From positions 62,001 through 126,000 of the forward strand of contig NZ_JACXWX010000001.1 of assembly GCF_014764505.1 (NCBI RefSeq): a stretch of 64,000 nt of DNA. Reading direction: 5' to 3'. Position numbers and translations under genes: made by a program. Each line of letters begins with the position of its first letter. Within the stretch, counting starts at the first letter, position 1. The notes below the pieces were generated by a model. It ran no database searches, had not been told where the DNA came from, and was given only the letters and a program-made list of their open reading frames with translations. Below, piece after piece: positions 37,373 through 47,158 of the stretch. Origin of the DNA: Phormidium tenue FACHB-886. Lineage in GTDB: Bacteria > Cyanobacteriota > Cyanobacteriia > Elainellales > Elainellaceae.

Positions 37373-38740
37373 ATTACTGCCTCTCTCAGCACATCAAGCC
37401 CTCTTTCCCTACCCCAATCTGAGTCGTCTGTGCTTCAGGTGTGGGGTCGGCATTCCCTCAGTGGACAGGTCAAGATCAGTGGTGCCAAAAACTCGGCTTT
37501 GGTGATCATGGCTGGGACGCTGCTTTGTGATGGAGACTGTCGCCTGCACAACGTGCCCTCAATGGTAGACGTTGAGCGGATGTCAGAGCTTCTAGCAGCA
37601 CTCGGCATTAGGCTAACTCGCCAAGGTGATACGTTGGATGTAAATGCTAGGGATGTCGAGCAATCGAAAGCACCCTACGAACTAGTCAGTCAAATGCGCG
37701 CTAGCTTTTTTGTGATTGGACCGCTGCTAGCAAGACTCGGAGAAGCACGAGTTCCCTTACCAGGGGGTTGTGCAATCGGCGCTAGACCTGTGGATCTACA
37801 TGTACGTGGACTCCAGGCAATGGGTGCGGAAGTGCAGTTTGAGCATGGCACGGTCTACGCCTATGTGAAAGACAGCAAAAAGCGTCTTCAGGGAGCCAAA
37901 ATTTATCTCGACGTACCCAGCGTTGGCGCGACAGAAACGCTGATGATGGCGGCAACCCTAGCCGAAGGTGAGACGATTATTGAAAACGCTGCACAGGAAC
38001 CAGAAGTTGCAGATTTGGCCAACTTCTGTCGAGCGATGGGGGCACAAATCCGGGGAGCAGGAACAAACCGCATCGTAATTTCTGGTGTGCCTAGCCTGCA
38101 CTCCACTGAATACAGCATTATTCCCGACCGGATTGAAGCTGGAACGTTTTTGGTGGCAGGTGCAATTACTCATTCAGAAATTAGCCTTGCGCCCGTCGTG
38201 CCGGAGCATCTAACCCCCGTAATAGCCAAGCTCAAGAACATTGGTGCAGAAGTGGTGATTGATGCACCCGATTGTGTCCGCATTCTGCCGCCACAGAGCC
38301 TAAAGGCAACTGACATTAAAACGCTACCCTTTCCTGGCTTCCCGACAGACATGCAGGCACAGTTTATGGCACTGCTAACACTGTGCGAGGGCAGCAGCGT
38401 TGTGACCGAAACGCTATTTGAAAACCGTCTGCGACACGTGGCAGAGCTAAACCGCATGGGAGCAGATATTCGCGTCAAAGGGAATATTGCGATCGTTCAG
38501 GGGGTATCAATGCTCTCTGGGGCACCAGTGGTGGCGACTGATTTACGCGCCTCGGCAGCGCTGGTTGTGGCAGCGCTGGCAGCCAATGGAATGACTACGA
38601 TTCAAGGGCTGCATCATCTCGATCGCGGCTATGACAACCTAGAAGGCAAGCTGCAACAGCTTGGGGCCAATGTCCGCCGTATTAGAGAAGATGGGGCAAC
38701 CGGAGCAGAACCTAGCCTAACGCCATTAGGGTCTACGTAA
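37373..38740 (+). CDS. murA: UDP-N-acetylglucosamine 1-carboxyvinyltransferase
   Basis: MurA moves enolpyruvate from PEP to UDP-GlcNAc, the first committed step of peptidoglycan synthesis. Key blocks are '[19 protein letters not shown]', the catalytic-loop Cys in '[20 protein letters not shown]' and '[20 protein letters not shown]'. With the GTG at 37430 the protein has 436 residues. I prefer an ATT start at 37373 (455 residues), because it follows GGAGG at 8 nt and cyanobacterial MurA proteins usually have about 20 residues before the 'VLQIWG'-like block. ATT starts are rare (infC is the known case) and often mean tight translational control. A terminator follows at 38763. Confidence 0.85.
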   Translation: MTASLSTSSPLSLPQSESSVLQVWGRHSLSGQVKISGAKNSALVIMAGTLLCDGDCRLHNVPSMVDVERMSELLAALGIRLTRQGDTLDVNARDVEQSKAPYELVSQMRASFFVIGPLLARLGEARVPLPGGCAIGARPVDLHVRGLQAMGAEVQFEHGTVYAYVKDSKKRLQGAKIYLDVPSVGATETLMMAATLAEGETIIENAAQEPEVADLANFCRAMGAQIRGAGTNRIVISGVPSLHSTEYSIIPDRIEAGTFLVAGAITHSEISLAPVVPEHLTPVIAKLKNIGAEVVIDAPDCVRILPPQSLKATDIKTLPFPGFPTDMQAQFMALLTLCEGSSVVTETLFENRLRHVAELNRMGADIRVKGNIAIVQGVSMLSGAPVVATDLRASAALVVAALAANGMTTIQGLHHLDRGYDNLEGKLQQLGANVRRIREDGATGAEPSLTPLGST

Positions 38741-38762
38741 ACTTCAGGGCTGCGAAGTACAG

Positions 38763-38800
38763 ATCGCTACAAAATCCACTGCCTACGGTTTTGTAGCGAT
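38763..38800. terminator. Bidirectional terminator between murA and the DUF1537 gene
   Basis: ATCGCTACAAAA (38763-38774) pairs perfectly with TTTTGTAGCGAT (38789-38800) around a 14-nt loop. It lies between the convergent genes ending at 38740 and 38817. Confidence 0.65.
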
Positions 38801-38816
38801 TTCACTAGGAGCACAT

Positions 38817-40133
38817 TTAACCTCCCTTGAGCCGGAGATAAGCATCAGCCAAGGCATGGCGATCGCCTACATTACCTGGAAACAAAACCACAGGCATCCT
38901 CGGAAACTGTAAATGGTCATCGGGCGTGCGAATCACAGAAACCCCAGGCAAAATTTGGCCCAGCAGGCGGGCAGAAGTCAGCGACAGCCCAACACTTAGC
39001 GTGTCATTGGAAGTGATGCCGCCTTTGCTGATCAAAAAACCAATATCAGACGGTAAGCCGCGCTCAACGTCCATTAGTAGGCGAGAAACGGCTGCACCGA
39101 AAGCTTGGCGAGTTTGGACATCTGGGAAGGATAGCTCTTGACGACTAGTGTAGAGGGCAGGTGTTTTACCTGCTGCATGCCCCGATCGCACTTGGTCTAA
39201 CGTGTGCTGAAGCAGCGTTGCTCGCTGCGCCTCAGAGTCTTGCAGCAGGTGAGAGACATCAATTTCAATTCCCACAATGTCCGGCAGTTTCAGCAGTTCT
39301 TCAAGCTGTTCACTTGTCTTTTGTACATGCGAACCCACGACGATCGCACCAGCCTTGCCGTTGCGGGTATAGGCTGCCATATCTGCGGCAGCAATCGGCT
39401 GGGGCGGCAGGGATGCCAACGCCGTCAGCAAACTAGCAGCACTGCGAAACAAAAATCGCTTGCCCTGTGCTGCCACAGCCAAAACATCTGAGGCAAACCG
39501 ATTCAGATCGTCCTGAGTTTCAGCATCCACCACAACGCACTGATTGCTGTGAAGCTGTAGCAGGCGATCGCGCACCCCCGAACGTACGTCTGTCAGCAGA
39601 AACCGTTCCACCTGTGAGGCTTTGGTTCGTCCCTGCGTTTTCTCTTCCACATAGTCCGGCAAATAGCTGTAGTGGTAGGCAAAGACAGAATCTTTGGCAA
39701 ACTCTGTTTCATGCACCGGCGTGGGAGTGCCATCCACAATCAGATAATGCACACTGTCTTTAGTGAAGCGTCCGCCTTCAAAGAAGGCAGGGGTCAGAAA
39801 ATGTGCGTCAAACGAGCCAAGTTCTTGGGCGATCGCATCTGTCTCTATGGGATAGTGACCGCGCAGGGTTGAGTCCGATCGGCTAACAATGAGGAAATCC
39901 TGAATTTGCTCCAGTTCGATCGCCTGCTTCAAGTTCTGGCAGACCTCACGGGTGGTTTCTAGCGCCTGTTCTGGCGTTAGCGCTCTTGTATTGGTCAGGA
40001 TAAAAAAGATGGGTGACTCGTCGCGCAACCCTAGCCGCAATGTTTCTATATCCCAGCGCATCAGCAGCAGACAGCTATGCACGGTCTGCGATCCGGTGGG
40101 GTCGTCGTCAAGCACGATGATTTTAGGAGTCAT
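38817..40133 (-). CDS. Four-carbon acid sugar kinase family protein (DUF1537)
   Basis: The 438-residue protein starts 'IIVLDDDPTGSQTVHSCLLL', the conserved Asp-rich start of this kinase family, and has 'FLIVSRSDSTLRGHYPIETD' and a C-terminal nucleotide-binding domain with 'GFLISKGGITSNDTLSVGL'. Characterised members (OtnK, DtnK) phosphorylate four-carbon sugar acids such as threonate and erythronate with ATP. Those work with a dehydrogenase and an aldolase in the same cluster, but no such partner is visible here, so the substrate is open. The gene is on its own behind the secDF terminator. Confidence 0.88.
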   Translation of the reverse strand: MTPKIIVLDDDPTGSQTVHSCLLLMRWDIETLRLGLRDESPIFFILTNTRALTPEQALETTREVCQNLKQAIELEQIQDFLIVSRSDSTLRGHYPIETDAIAQELGSFDAHFLTPAFFEGGRFTKDSVHYLIVDGTPTPVHETEFAKDSVFAYHYSYLPDYVEEKTQGRTKASQVERFLLTDVRSGVRDRLLQLHSNQCVVVDAETQDDLNRFASDVLAVAAQGKRFLFRSAASLLTALASLPPQPIAAADMAAYTRNGKAGAIVVGSHVQKTSEQLEELLKLPDIVGIEIDVSHLLQDSEAQRATLLQHTLDQVRSGHAAGKTPALYTSRQELSFPDVQTRQAFGAAVSRLLMDVERGLPSDIGFLISKGGITSNDTLSVGLSLTSARLLGQILPGVSVIRTPDDHLQFPRMPVVLFPGNVGDRHALADAYLRLKGG

Positions 40134-40325
40134 AGAACGGTCTACCGTTTAAAGTCGGCAAAGCGCAAATTATTGCAATGAAATAAATAATTTGACACGT
40201 AGCCACAACACAGGAGCCAAAAATGAGCATTTGCAGGTGATGAAGCGCAAATGATTTCAGTTGAGTAGTTCATTTCACACGCACACTAAAACAATTCTCC
40301 TTCAAAAGACATTCAAACCATTAAA

Positions 40326-40347
40326 AAAGGGGCAACACTGCCCCTTT
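40326..40347 (-). terminator. Terminator of secD-secF
   Basis: AAAGGGGCA (40326-40334) pairs with TGCCCCTTT (40339-40347) around a 4-nt loop. On the minus strand it is followed by a further T-run (TTTTTT across the stem edge), 5 bp after the secF stop. Confidence 0.85.
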
Positions 40348-40351
40348 CTCC

Positions 40352-41314
40352 CTAGCCTTCTTTGACGGTCATATCTGCTGCCGGAACCGCATGACCCGAT
40401 CGCACCCGCCACCAGGCCAACAGCGTACTCGCAATAAAGATGCTGGAGTAAGCTCCCGCCACAAAGCCAACAATCAGAGCAAGCGCAAAATTTTTGAGGG
40501 TTTCGCCGCCCAGGAAAAAGATTGCCACCAAGGGAAGGAGCGTCGTCATTGTGGTATTAATCGATCGTCCCAAGGTTTGGTTAACGGCATCATCCACAAT
40601 ATCGTTGATAGAGCGATCGCCATCCATTTGAATGGTTTCACGAATGCGGTCGTAAATGACCACCGTATCGTTGACAGAGAAACCTACGATCGTTAACAGC
40701 GACACGATGAACAAGCTATCGACCTCGATTCCTAACGCCAAACCCAGCATGGCAAAGACCCCAACTGTAATTAGCACATCATGCAGCAAAGCAATAACGG
40801 CAAACACAGCATAATCCAGCTGAAAGCGGAAGCTGAGATAGATCATGATGCCTGCAAAGGAAACCAGCAGCGCCACCAATCCCCCTGTGAATAGCTGTCG
40901 TCCCAAAGTTGGACCTACGGTGTCAATCTGAGTTTTCTCTGAGTTAAACACTCCAATTTTTTCGGTTAATGAAGACAGCAGCTTGGTGCGCTCATCCACG
41001 CTCAGCGCCGAAGTGCGAATGGAAAGGGCATTTTGTTCTTTCCCCAAAACCTGAATGCTGCTACCTTCTAGTCCCACATCCGAGAGGACTTGCCGCACCT
41101 GAGCCGGGTCGATCGGCTCATCGCAATTACCTGCTTGGGAGCAGTCTAGCTCAAGCTGGAGGCGCGTTCCACCCACAAAGTCAAGGCTGGGCTTGAGCGG
41201 TGCATGAATTGGACTCTGCACTGCAGAGACAATCATTGCTGCAATGCCTGCCAAAATTAGGGCAACAGAAATTGCCCACCAGCGCGATCGCTGTCGAATG
41301 ACCTGTAGTTTCAT
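40352..41314 (-). CDS. secF: Protein translocase subunit SecF
   Basis: The 320-residue protein has six membrane helices and a periplasmic loop (P4-like) after the first. It starts with a basic stretch ('[20 protein letters not shown]') and has '[15 protein letters not shown]'. The family motif '[20 protein letters not shown]' and '[20 protein letters not shown]' match SecF. SecDF uses the proton gradient to help pull secreted proteins out of the SecYEG channel. Its ATG overlaps the secD TGA as ATGA, a sign of translational coupling. Confidence 0.96.
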   Translation of the reverse strand: MKLQVIRQRSRWWAISVALILAGIAAMIVSAVQSPIHAPLKPSLDFVGGTRLQLELDCSQAGNCDEPIDPAQVRQVLSDVGLEGSSIQVLGKEQNALSIRTSALSVDERTKLLSSLTEKIGVFNSEKTQIDTVGPTLGRQLFTGGLVALLVSFAGIMIYLSFRFQLDYAVFAVIALLHDVLITVGVFAMLGLALGIEVDSLFIVSLLTIVGFSVNDTVVIYDRIRETIQMDGDRSINDIVDDAVNQTLGRSINTTMTTLLPLVAIFFLGGETLKNFALALIVGFVAGAYSSIFIASTLLAWWRVRSGHAVPAADMTVKEG

Positions 41315-42720
41315 GATGTCTTCTCCGCCGGGAGTTTAGAGGGCACATTTGGGCTAAACCAGCTTGGCTTTCGTAAACCAGGGAAACTGAGCGTTAGCAA
41401 CAGCAAGGTGCGGCTGCAGGTCAAAGCAGTAAACATACTGACCACGATGCCCAGCGCCAGCGTTAGCGCAAATCCTTTCACCAAGCCTGTACCCAGCCAA
41501 AATAGCGCACCACAGGAGATCAGCGTTGTCACGTTGCTGTCTAGGATGCTGGAGAAGGCACGATAAAAGCCAGATTCGACGGAACGATACAAGGTTTTGC
41601 CAGCCTGCAATTCTTCGCGGGTACGCTCGAAAATCAGCACGTTGGCATCCACCGCCATACCGATACTTAAGATAAATCCGGCAATGCCAGGCAGGGTGAG
41701 CGTTACACCCAGCACGTTGAAAATTGCCAGTGTAAACAGAGCATAGAGAATCAGCGAGATATCGGCGATCGCTCCAGGCAAGCGGTAGTAAACCACCATG
41801 AAGATCAACACCAGCACTAGCCCCAGAATCCCTGCATAAATGCTGCTTTGAATGCTGTCTTGTCCTAGCGTTGCGCCCACCGTGCGGTTCTCCACAATCT
41901 CCACGGGCACAGGCAATGCGCCACCGCGCAGCTGCACCGAGAGATCAGAAGCTTCTTGGCTAGTGAAACCGCCTGTAATACTGGCACGCCCTCCCGTAAT
42001 GCCAGTTTCGGCATACTGAGCGCTCACCGTTGGAGCACTTAACAGTCGGTTGTCCAGAAAAATTCCCAGGCTGCGCCCGGTTCCAGCAACGCTCTTAGTC
42101 AGCTGACCAAACTGCTCACCGCCTTGATCGCTAAAGATCAGCACAACCTCCCATGCAGTGCCGCCAAGCGGTTGGGCGTAAGCGTTCTTCAGTCCGTCAC
42201 CGGTTAAATTCGATTTATCAAAAAGCTCAGCGATCGCTTTGCTGCTTGCATCCAGCTCGGCTTGCTTCTTGTCAATTTCGGCTGAGTCTGCCTGACGTTG
42301 TTTCAGAGCTTCTAGCTCAGCTTCCTTCTGGCGCTGCACTTCAAATTCGATCGGCAATTGCGTTTCGGCTCCCGCTTTCTGAGTGCGGAAGTCAAGCTGT
42401 GCTGTGCCGCCCAGCACTCGTTCTGCCTGCGCCGGATCGCTAACGCCCGGTAGCTGCACCACAAGCTGGCTCTCTCCTACCGTTTGCACCACAGATTCAG
42501 AAACGCCTAAGCCGTTAATCCGGTTTTCCACAACGCGCTTCACAGCCTCTAGCTTTTCCGGGGTGATTTCCCTAACCGTTTCAGTAGTTTTCACCTGAAG
42601 CGTGAGCTGAGAGCCGCCCTGTAAATCCAAACCAAGGCTGACTGGAACCTCTATTAAAACGCCGATCGCCACGATCGCCAGAACCAGGATCAGCGCCAAA
42701 ATTGACCGTTGTTTGCCCAT
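41311..42720 (-). CDS. secD: Protein translocase subunit SecD
   Basis: From the ATG at 42720 the protein has 469 residues; the TTG at 42732 is a less likely start. It has a first membrane helix, a large periplasmic P1 region (about residues 30-265) and five C-terminal helices. Motifs include '[15 protein letters not shown]', '[15 protein letters not shown]' and '[20 protein letters not shown]' with 'FERTREEL', which carries the conserved charged residues of the proton path. About residues 140-180 hold an extra Gln/Lys/Glu-rich helix ('[20 protein letters not shown]'). SecD works with SecF, encoded directly downstream. Confidence 0.96.
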   Translation of the reverse strand: MGKQRSILALILVLAIVAIGVLIEVPVSLGLDLQGGSQLTLQVKTTETVREITPEKLEAVKRVVENRINGLGVSESVVQTVGESQLVVQLPGVSDPAQAERVLGGTAQLDFRTQKAGAETQLPIEFEVQRQKEAELEALKQRQADSAEIDKKQAELDASSKAIAELFDKSNLTGDGLKNAYAQPLGGTAWEVVLIFSDQGGEQFGQLTKSVAGTGRSLGIFLDNRLLSAPTVSAQYAETGITGGRASITGGFTSQEASDLSVQLRGGALPVPVEIVENRTVGATLGQDSIQSSIYAGILGLVLVLIFMVVYYRLPGAIADISLILYALFTLAIFNVLGVTLTLPGIAGFILSIGMAVDANVLIFERTREELQAGKTLYRSVESGFYRAFSSILDSNVTTLISCGALFWLGTGLVKGFALTLALGIVVSMFTALTCSRTLLLLTLSFPGLRKPSWFSPNVPSKLPAEKTS

Positions 42721-43033
42721 AGCTGTAGCCAAGATAACGATCGCTATGATAGCTGGATTTATCGAGGCAGTGTTTCCTTAAATTGACGGTAACCATCATG
42801 AGCTTAGATGAAGCGCTCACGCCCGATTAACCGCCACACGTAAGCAGCCCGACATCTGGATTAAAGCTTTTTGGTATAAAATACCGATAGTGTTGTCTTA
42901 GCTAACTCGAACTCAGACTTGTGTGTAGCTGAGACCGTCTGAGTCGCTTGTTTTATCGAGCGTTCAGTCATTCCCTCAGCCTTGCCCAAGTAGGGGCATC
43001 ATTTAGACCCGAACAAGAGAGGAACGAAACACA
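42721..43033. other. Divergent promoter region of secD and sodB (313 bp)
   Basis: It separates secD (-) and sodB (+). A TATAAAATACC stretch at 42875-42885 is a possible -10 region for sodB. AGAGGAAC at 43016-43023 is the probable sodB ribosome-binding site. No RNA gene or conserved frame is seen. Confidence 0.5.
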
Positions 43034-43636
43034 ATGGCATTTGAACAAGCCCCACTGCCTTATGATCCCGGTGCACTAGAGCCACATGGCATGTCTGCTG
43101 AAACTTTTTCCTATCACTATGGCAAGCACCATGCCGCCTACGTCACCAACCTCAATAACCTGGTCAAAGACACTGAACTGGCAGACAAACCTTTGGAAGA
43201 AGTGATTCAAATTTCCTTCAAAGACCCCGCCAAAACAGGCATCTTCAACAATGCGGCGCAGACTTGGAACCACACCTTCTTCTGGAACAGCCTCAGCCCC
43301 GATGGAGGTGGTACGCCCACTGGCGATCTCGCTGCCAAGATCGATAGCGACTTGGGCGGATATGACAAGCTAAAAGAAGCCTTCAAAACTGCGGCTGCAA
43401 CTCAGTTTGGCAGCGGTTGGGCTTGGCTAGTACTGGACAACGGGACTCTACAAGTAACTAAAACTCTCAACGCCGAGAACCCGCTCGTGCATGGTCAGGT
43501 GCCTTTACTGACGCTAGATGTTTGGGAACACGCCTATTACATCGATTACCAAAACAAGCGACCAGACTTCATCCAGAACTACCTCGATCGCTTGGTCAAC
43601 TGGGATTTTGCAGCTAAAAATTTGGCAGCAGCCTAG
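43034..43636 (+). CDS. sodB: Iron superoxide dismutase
   Basis: The 200-residue protein turns superoxide into hydrogen peroxide and oxygen. All metal ligands are visible: the first His in 'ETFSYHYGKHHAAYV', the second in 'AAQTWNHTFFWNSL', and Asp and His in 'LTLDVWEHAYYIDYQNKRPD'. The 'FGSGWAWLVLD' block is general to Fe/Mn-SODs. The lack of a signal peptide and the overall match point to cytoplasmic Fe-SOD of the SodB type; Fe versus Mn cannot be fully settled from motifs. It is a single-gene unit with its own terminator at 43731. Confidence 0.95.
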   Translation: MAFEQAPLPYDPGALEPHGMSAETFSYHYGKHHAAYVTNLNNLVKDTELADKPLEEVIQISFKDPAKTGIFNNAAQTWNHTFFWNSLSPDGGGTPTGDLAAKIDSDLGGYDKLKEAFKTAAATQFGSGWAWLVLDNGTLQVTKTLNAENPLVHGQVPLLTLDVWEHAYYIDYQNKRPDFIQNYLDRLVNWDFAAKNLAAA

Positions 43637-43730
43637 CGCTTTGTAAGCTAAAAAGCTGCAGCAGCATATTTATCTCATTCCAGCAAGACAAGTAGTTAAC
43701 AGTATCTAAACCTTTTCTGGTGCGAAACTA

Positions 43731-43761
43731 ACAGACGGCTACATATTTTGTAGCCGTCTGT
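43731..43761 (+). terminator. Terminator of sodB
   Basis: ACAGACGGCTACA (43731-43743) pairs perfectly with TGTAGCCGTCTGT (43749-43761) with a 5-nt loop and is followed by CTCCTTTTC. It is about 95 bp past the sodB stop. Confidence 0.8.
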
Positions 43762-43887
43762 CTCCTTTTCATCCTCCTTCGGAGCGGTTGCTGCTATACG
43801 AGTGTGTGCCAGAATACGGATCACTGCTTCTTTAGCAGTGCAAAATAGGTAAAATCACTCCTGCATTAGAAGTTTTCTGCAGCCAAG

Positions 43888-44097
43888 ATGATGGATAGTC
43901 AGGATTTAGCCAAATATATTGAAAGCACAAACGGACTCTCTAAGCCTTGGCTGCTGGCACAACTGCGCCTCAAAAAACTAATGGAGCGTCGTGACACCCT
44001 CCCACCAGATGTCTACGCGCGCGAGCTGGCAGATATTCATCAGGATTTAATGAACCTGGGCGAGTGGTGGGTGGGAATTGAAGATGAAGTTTTTTGA
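43888..44097 (+). CDS. Small conserved-looking protein upstream of ppk1
   Basis: The 69-residue protein starts ATG-ATG, so the start may be 43891. It is mostly helical, rich in charged residues ('LAQLRLKKLMERRDTLPPDV', 'LADIHQDLMNLGEWWVGIED') and ends in an acidic, aromatic tail. I do not recognise a named family. The stop is 27 bp before the ppk1 ATG and there is no terminator between, so the two genes are probably co-transcribed. The composition is coherent, which favours a real gene. A role linked to polyphosphate is only suggested by position. Confidence 0.75.
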   Translation: MMDSQDLAKYIESTNGLSKPWLLAQLRLKKLMERRDTLPPDVYARELADIHQDLMNLGEWWVGIEDEVF

Positions 44098-44124
44098 GGG
44101 TGCAGTCGCCTATCTTTGTTCGTT

Positions 44125-46338
44125 ATGCCTAAGCCCAAGAAAGTTGTTCCGGAATCTATCCAGGAACTAAACCTTAATTTGCCGCAGTACTACTTCAACC
44201 AGGAACTGAGCTGGCTGGAGTTCAATCGACGTGTTTTGCGGGCAGCAATTGATTCCCGGACCCGCCTGCTAGAGCGGCTGCGCCTAATGGGAATTTTTAG
44301 CAGCAACCTAGATGAATTTTTTATGGTGCGGGTGGCAGGGCTAAAGCGACAAGTGCTTGCCCAAGTTAACCAACCCAGCCCAGATGGACGATTACCCCAA
44401 GATCAGCTTACGGTGATCTCCCAAACGCTGCGTCCGATGCTGGCAGAGCTGCACCAACAGTTCCAGCAAGAGGTGCGTCCGCAGCTAGCCGCTAAAGGCA
44501 TTTATCTGCTGGACTATGCTGACCTGACGGCCGAACAGCGTATTTATCTACAGCAGTACTTTGACGAGAAAATTTACCCAGTCCTGACCCCGATGGCAGT
44601 CGATCAAAGCCATCCGTTTCCCCATATTGCCAACCTCAGCCTCAATCTGGCGGTAACGCTAGAAAATACCGCAACTGGCAAGACTCAGTTCGCTGGTTTA
44701 CGTTTGCCGCAGGGTTCACCGCGCTTTGTGCAGTTTCCCAAAGAGCTGTGGGTGCAGCAGTCTGGACGCACAACTAATTGGGTAGGGCTGCCCTTAGAGC
44801 AAGCCATCGCCCAAAACCTGGATGCCCTCTTTCCCGGCATGATCATCCTCAACTGTTCGCTGTTCCGGGTGACGCGCAATAGCGATCTGGAGCTAGAAGA
44901 AGAAGATGCCGACGACCTGCTGCTGGCAATCGAGCAAGAGCTGCGTAAGCGGCAGCGAGGTGGCGTAGCAGTGCGGCTAGAGGTTCAAGCCGATATGCCG
45001 TTGCATACCCAGAATGCTCTCATGCGAGAGCTAGAGCTGACCGAAGCCGATGTTTACTCGATCGACGGGCTGATGAGCCTAAATGACCTCAGTGCGCTTG
45101 CCTCACTGCCGCTGGCCCACCTCAAGGATGAACCGTGGGTTGCCGCTACTCCACCAGCGCTGCGGCAGGTGAAAGGGCTACATTCCAGCTTAAGCGCTGT
45201 GAATGGCGCAAAAGCGATTGGCTCAGAAGATATTTTTGCAGCAATCCGCCGTCAAGATTTACTGGTACATCATCCCTACCAGTCCTTCAGCAGCTCAGTG
45301 CATTTGTTCATCACCCAAGCTGCCAACGATCCAGACGTGCTAGCGATCAAAATGACGCTATATCGCACTGCAGGCAATTCGCCTATCGTTCAGGCGCTGG
45401 TTGCTGCTGCTGAGAACGGTAAACAGGTTGCTGTATTGATTGAGCTAAAAGCTTTGTTCGATGAAGAAACAAATATTCACTGGGCACGAAAGCTAGAAAG
45501 CGCTGGAGTGCATGTGGTGTACGGTTTGATGGGGCTAAAAACTCACACTAAAGTTACGCTAGTTGTGCGGCGTGAGGGCACGACCCCACAAGACAGCCAT
45601 ATTCGGCGATATGTCCACATCAGCACGGGCAACTACAACCATCGCACTGCCCGCACCTACACCGATCTAAGCCTATTTAGCGGTCGGGAAGAGCTGGGTG
45701 TTGACTTGAGCAATCTTTTCAACTCGCTGACGGGCTACTCTCGTCAGCAGGCTTATCACAAACTGCTGGTTGCCCCGGTCAACTTGCGTAAGCGCCTTCT
45801 CGACTTAATCCAGCGAGAAATCCACCACTGCCGAAAAAAACGGCACGGGCGAATTGTCCTGAAAATGAATGCGCTCGTTGATCCAGCCATGATTCGGGCA
45901 CTCTATGAGGCCTCTCAGGCAGGCGTGAAGATCGACCTGATTGTGCGTGGCATTTGCTGTCTGCGTCCGGGATTGGTAGGCATCAGCGACAATATCCGGG
46001 TTATCAGTGTTATGGGTCGGTTTCTAGAACACTCCCGCATCTTCTACTTTCATAACAACGGCGACAGCGAAATTTTCATTGGCAGCGCTGATTGGATGCC
46101 GCGCAACCTCGATCGCCGAGTGGAAGTCGTTGTGCCGATTGAGGATCCAGTTTTGGCAAAAGAGCTGGAAGCAGTGTTGAGCATTTTGCTCACCGACAAT
46201 CGGCATACTTGGGAGCTACAACCTGACGGGCAGTACGTTCAGCGACGCTGTCACTCTGCTGCAGATGAGCAAGATGCTCAGGCAGTTTTTATGAAGATGG
46301 CAAGCCAGGAGATGGGAGTGGGTGGTCTCAAAACCTAG
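44125..46338 (+). CDS. ppk1: Polyphosphate kinase 1
   Basis: Ppk1 reversibly makes polyphosphate from ATP. The ATG at 44125 gives 737 residues; a TTG three codons earlier is less likely. The N-domain begins 'YFNQELSWLEFNRRVLRAA', the family hallmark. The catalytic C-domains hold 'GLKTHTKVTLVVRRE' with His474 at the position of the autophosphorylated His, 'VHISTGNYNHRTARTYTDLS', and 'GRFLEHSRIFYFHNNGD' with the second conserved His. The enzyme is cytoplasmic or membrane-associated. No exopolyphosphatase gene is adjacent. It follows a 69-residue gene in the same unit and converges on the NblB-like gene. Confidence 0.96.
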   Translation: MPKPKKVVPESIQELNLNLPQYYFNQELSWLEFNRRVLRAAIDSRTRLLERLRLMGIFSSNLDEFFMVRVAGLKRQVLAQVNQPSPDGRLPQDQLTVISQTLRPMLAELHQQFQQEVRPQLAAKGIYLLDYADLTAEQRIYLQQYFDEKIYPVLTPMAVDQSHPFPHIANLSLNLAVTLENTATGKTQFAGLRLPQGSPRFVQFPKELWVQQSGRTTNWVGLPLEQAIAQNLDALFPGMIILNCSLFRVTRNSDLELEEEDADDLLLAIEQELRKRQRGGVAVRLEVQADMPLHTQNALMRELELTEADVYSIDGLMSLNDLSALASLPLAHLKDEPWVAATPPALRQVKGLHSSLSAVNGAKAIGSEDIFAAIRRQDLLVHHPYQSFSSSVHLFITQAANDPDVLAIKMTLYRTAGNSPIVQALVAAAENGKQVAVLIELKALFDEETNIHWARKLESAGVHVVYGLMGLKTHTKVTLVVRREGTTPQDSHIRRYVHISTGNYNHRTARTYTDLSLFSGREELGVDLSNLFNSLTGYSRQQAYHKLLVAPVNLRKRLLDLIQREIHHCRKKRHGRIVLKMNALVDPAMIRALYEASQAGVKIDLIVRGICCLRPGLVGISDNIRVISVMGRFLEHSRIFYFHNNGDSEIFIGSADWMPRNLDRRVEVVVPIEDPVLAKELEAVLSILLTDNRHTWELQPDGQYVQRRCHSAADEQDAQAVFMKMASQEMGVGGLKT

Positions 46339-46393
46339 TGCCAGTTAAAGCAGTGAACAGATTTTGGTTACAACTGTACACTGCATATTCCTG

Positions 46394-47062
46394 TCAAGCC
46401 CCCAAACCCAAATAGGCTTTCGCTTCTTGAGCCACAGGTGGCATCTCATCCTGCGTCAGCGTTTCTAATGCCGTCCGCACTTCTGGCGTTGAAAAATGGC
46501 TCAGCGCTTGGGCAACGCGATAGCGAATCTGCCAGTCGCTATGGTTGACAAAGGGCAGCAGTAGCGGAACTGCTCTCTCGTCTTTCAATTCGCCCAAAGA
46601 GCCGATCGCTGCTGTTTGTACCAGTTCCACATCAGATTGGAGCGCGTCTTCTAACAGCTCAAAAGAACGACGATCGCCCAATTCTCCTAGCGCTGCCACA
46701 ATACTAAACTTCACTAGCCACTCTGGAGTTTGGTGATAAAGCCGCTGCAAATCTTCAAACGCTTCAGTCAGCTTTAGCGCCCCGATTGAATCTGCTGCTG
46801 CCGCCTGCACGTCTGTCTCGGGGTCTTCTAGCAGGCAACGCCGCAGCATCTCTAAGGACAGCGGCAAATTCTGTACCCCCAGCGTCGAAAGCTGGCTAAC
46901 TGCCGCATAGCGCACCCGTACATTGGGATCGCCCACTATTGGCTGGATCATCTGAAACGCGATCGCCGGATTAAGCTGCCGCAGCTGATTCACGCCGCTG
47001 AGACGATCGCCAAAATCTTCCGAGTTCAGCAAGTCTTGAACAGATTCAGGGGTAGTGCTCAT
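46394..47062 (-). CDS. nblB: HEAT-repeat protein, NblB-like
   Basis: The 222-residue protein consists of about six HEAT/PBS-lyase-type repeats, each with a 'DxxVRxxAAxxLG' helix pair (for example 'DPNVRVRYAAVSQLSTLG', 'DPETDVQAAAADSIGALK', 'SDWQIRYRVAQALSHF'). From memory, length, N-terminus and repeats fit NblB, the protein needed for phycobilisome breakdown in nutrient-starved cyanobacteria and related to chromophore lyases of the CpcE type. The alternative is another bilin lyase-like HEAT protein. No phycobiliprotein gene adjoins it. The symbol is provisional. Confidence 0.65.
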   Translation of the reverse strand: MSTTPESVQDLLNSEDFGDRLSGVNQLRQLNPAIAFQMIQPIVGDPNVRVRYAAVSQLSTLGVQNLPLSLEMLRRCLLEDPETDVQAAAADSIGALKLTEAFEDLQRLYHQTPEWLVKFSIVAALGELGDRRSFELLEDALQSDVELVQTAAIGSLGELKDERAVPLLLPFVNHSDWQIRYRVAQALSHFSTPEVRTALETLTQDEMPPVAQEAKAYLGLGA

Positions 47063-47158
47063 TTTGTTAAAAAGTTAAAGCTAAGGGTTGGCACAGGGGC
47101 AGGCCGCAGCCCACCGCAGCCGCATTGGTTTTAATGCGATGAGAGTTTAAAGGGGGTG

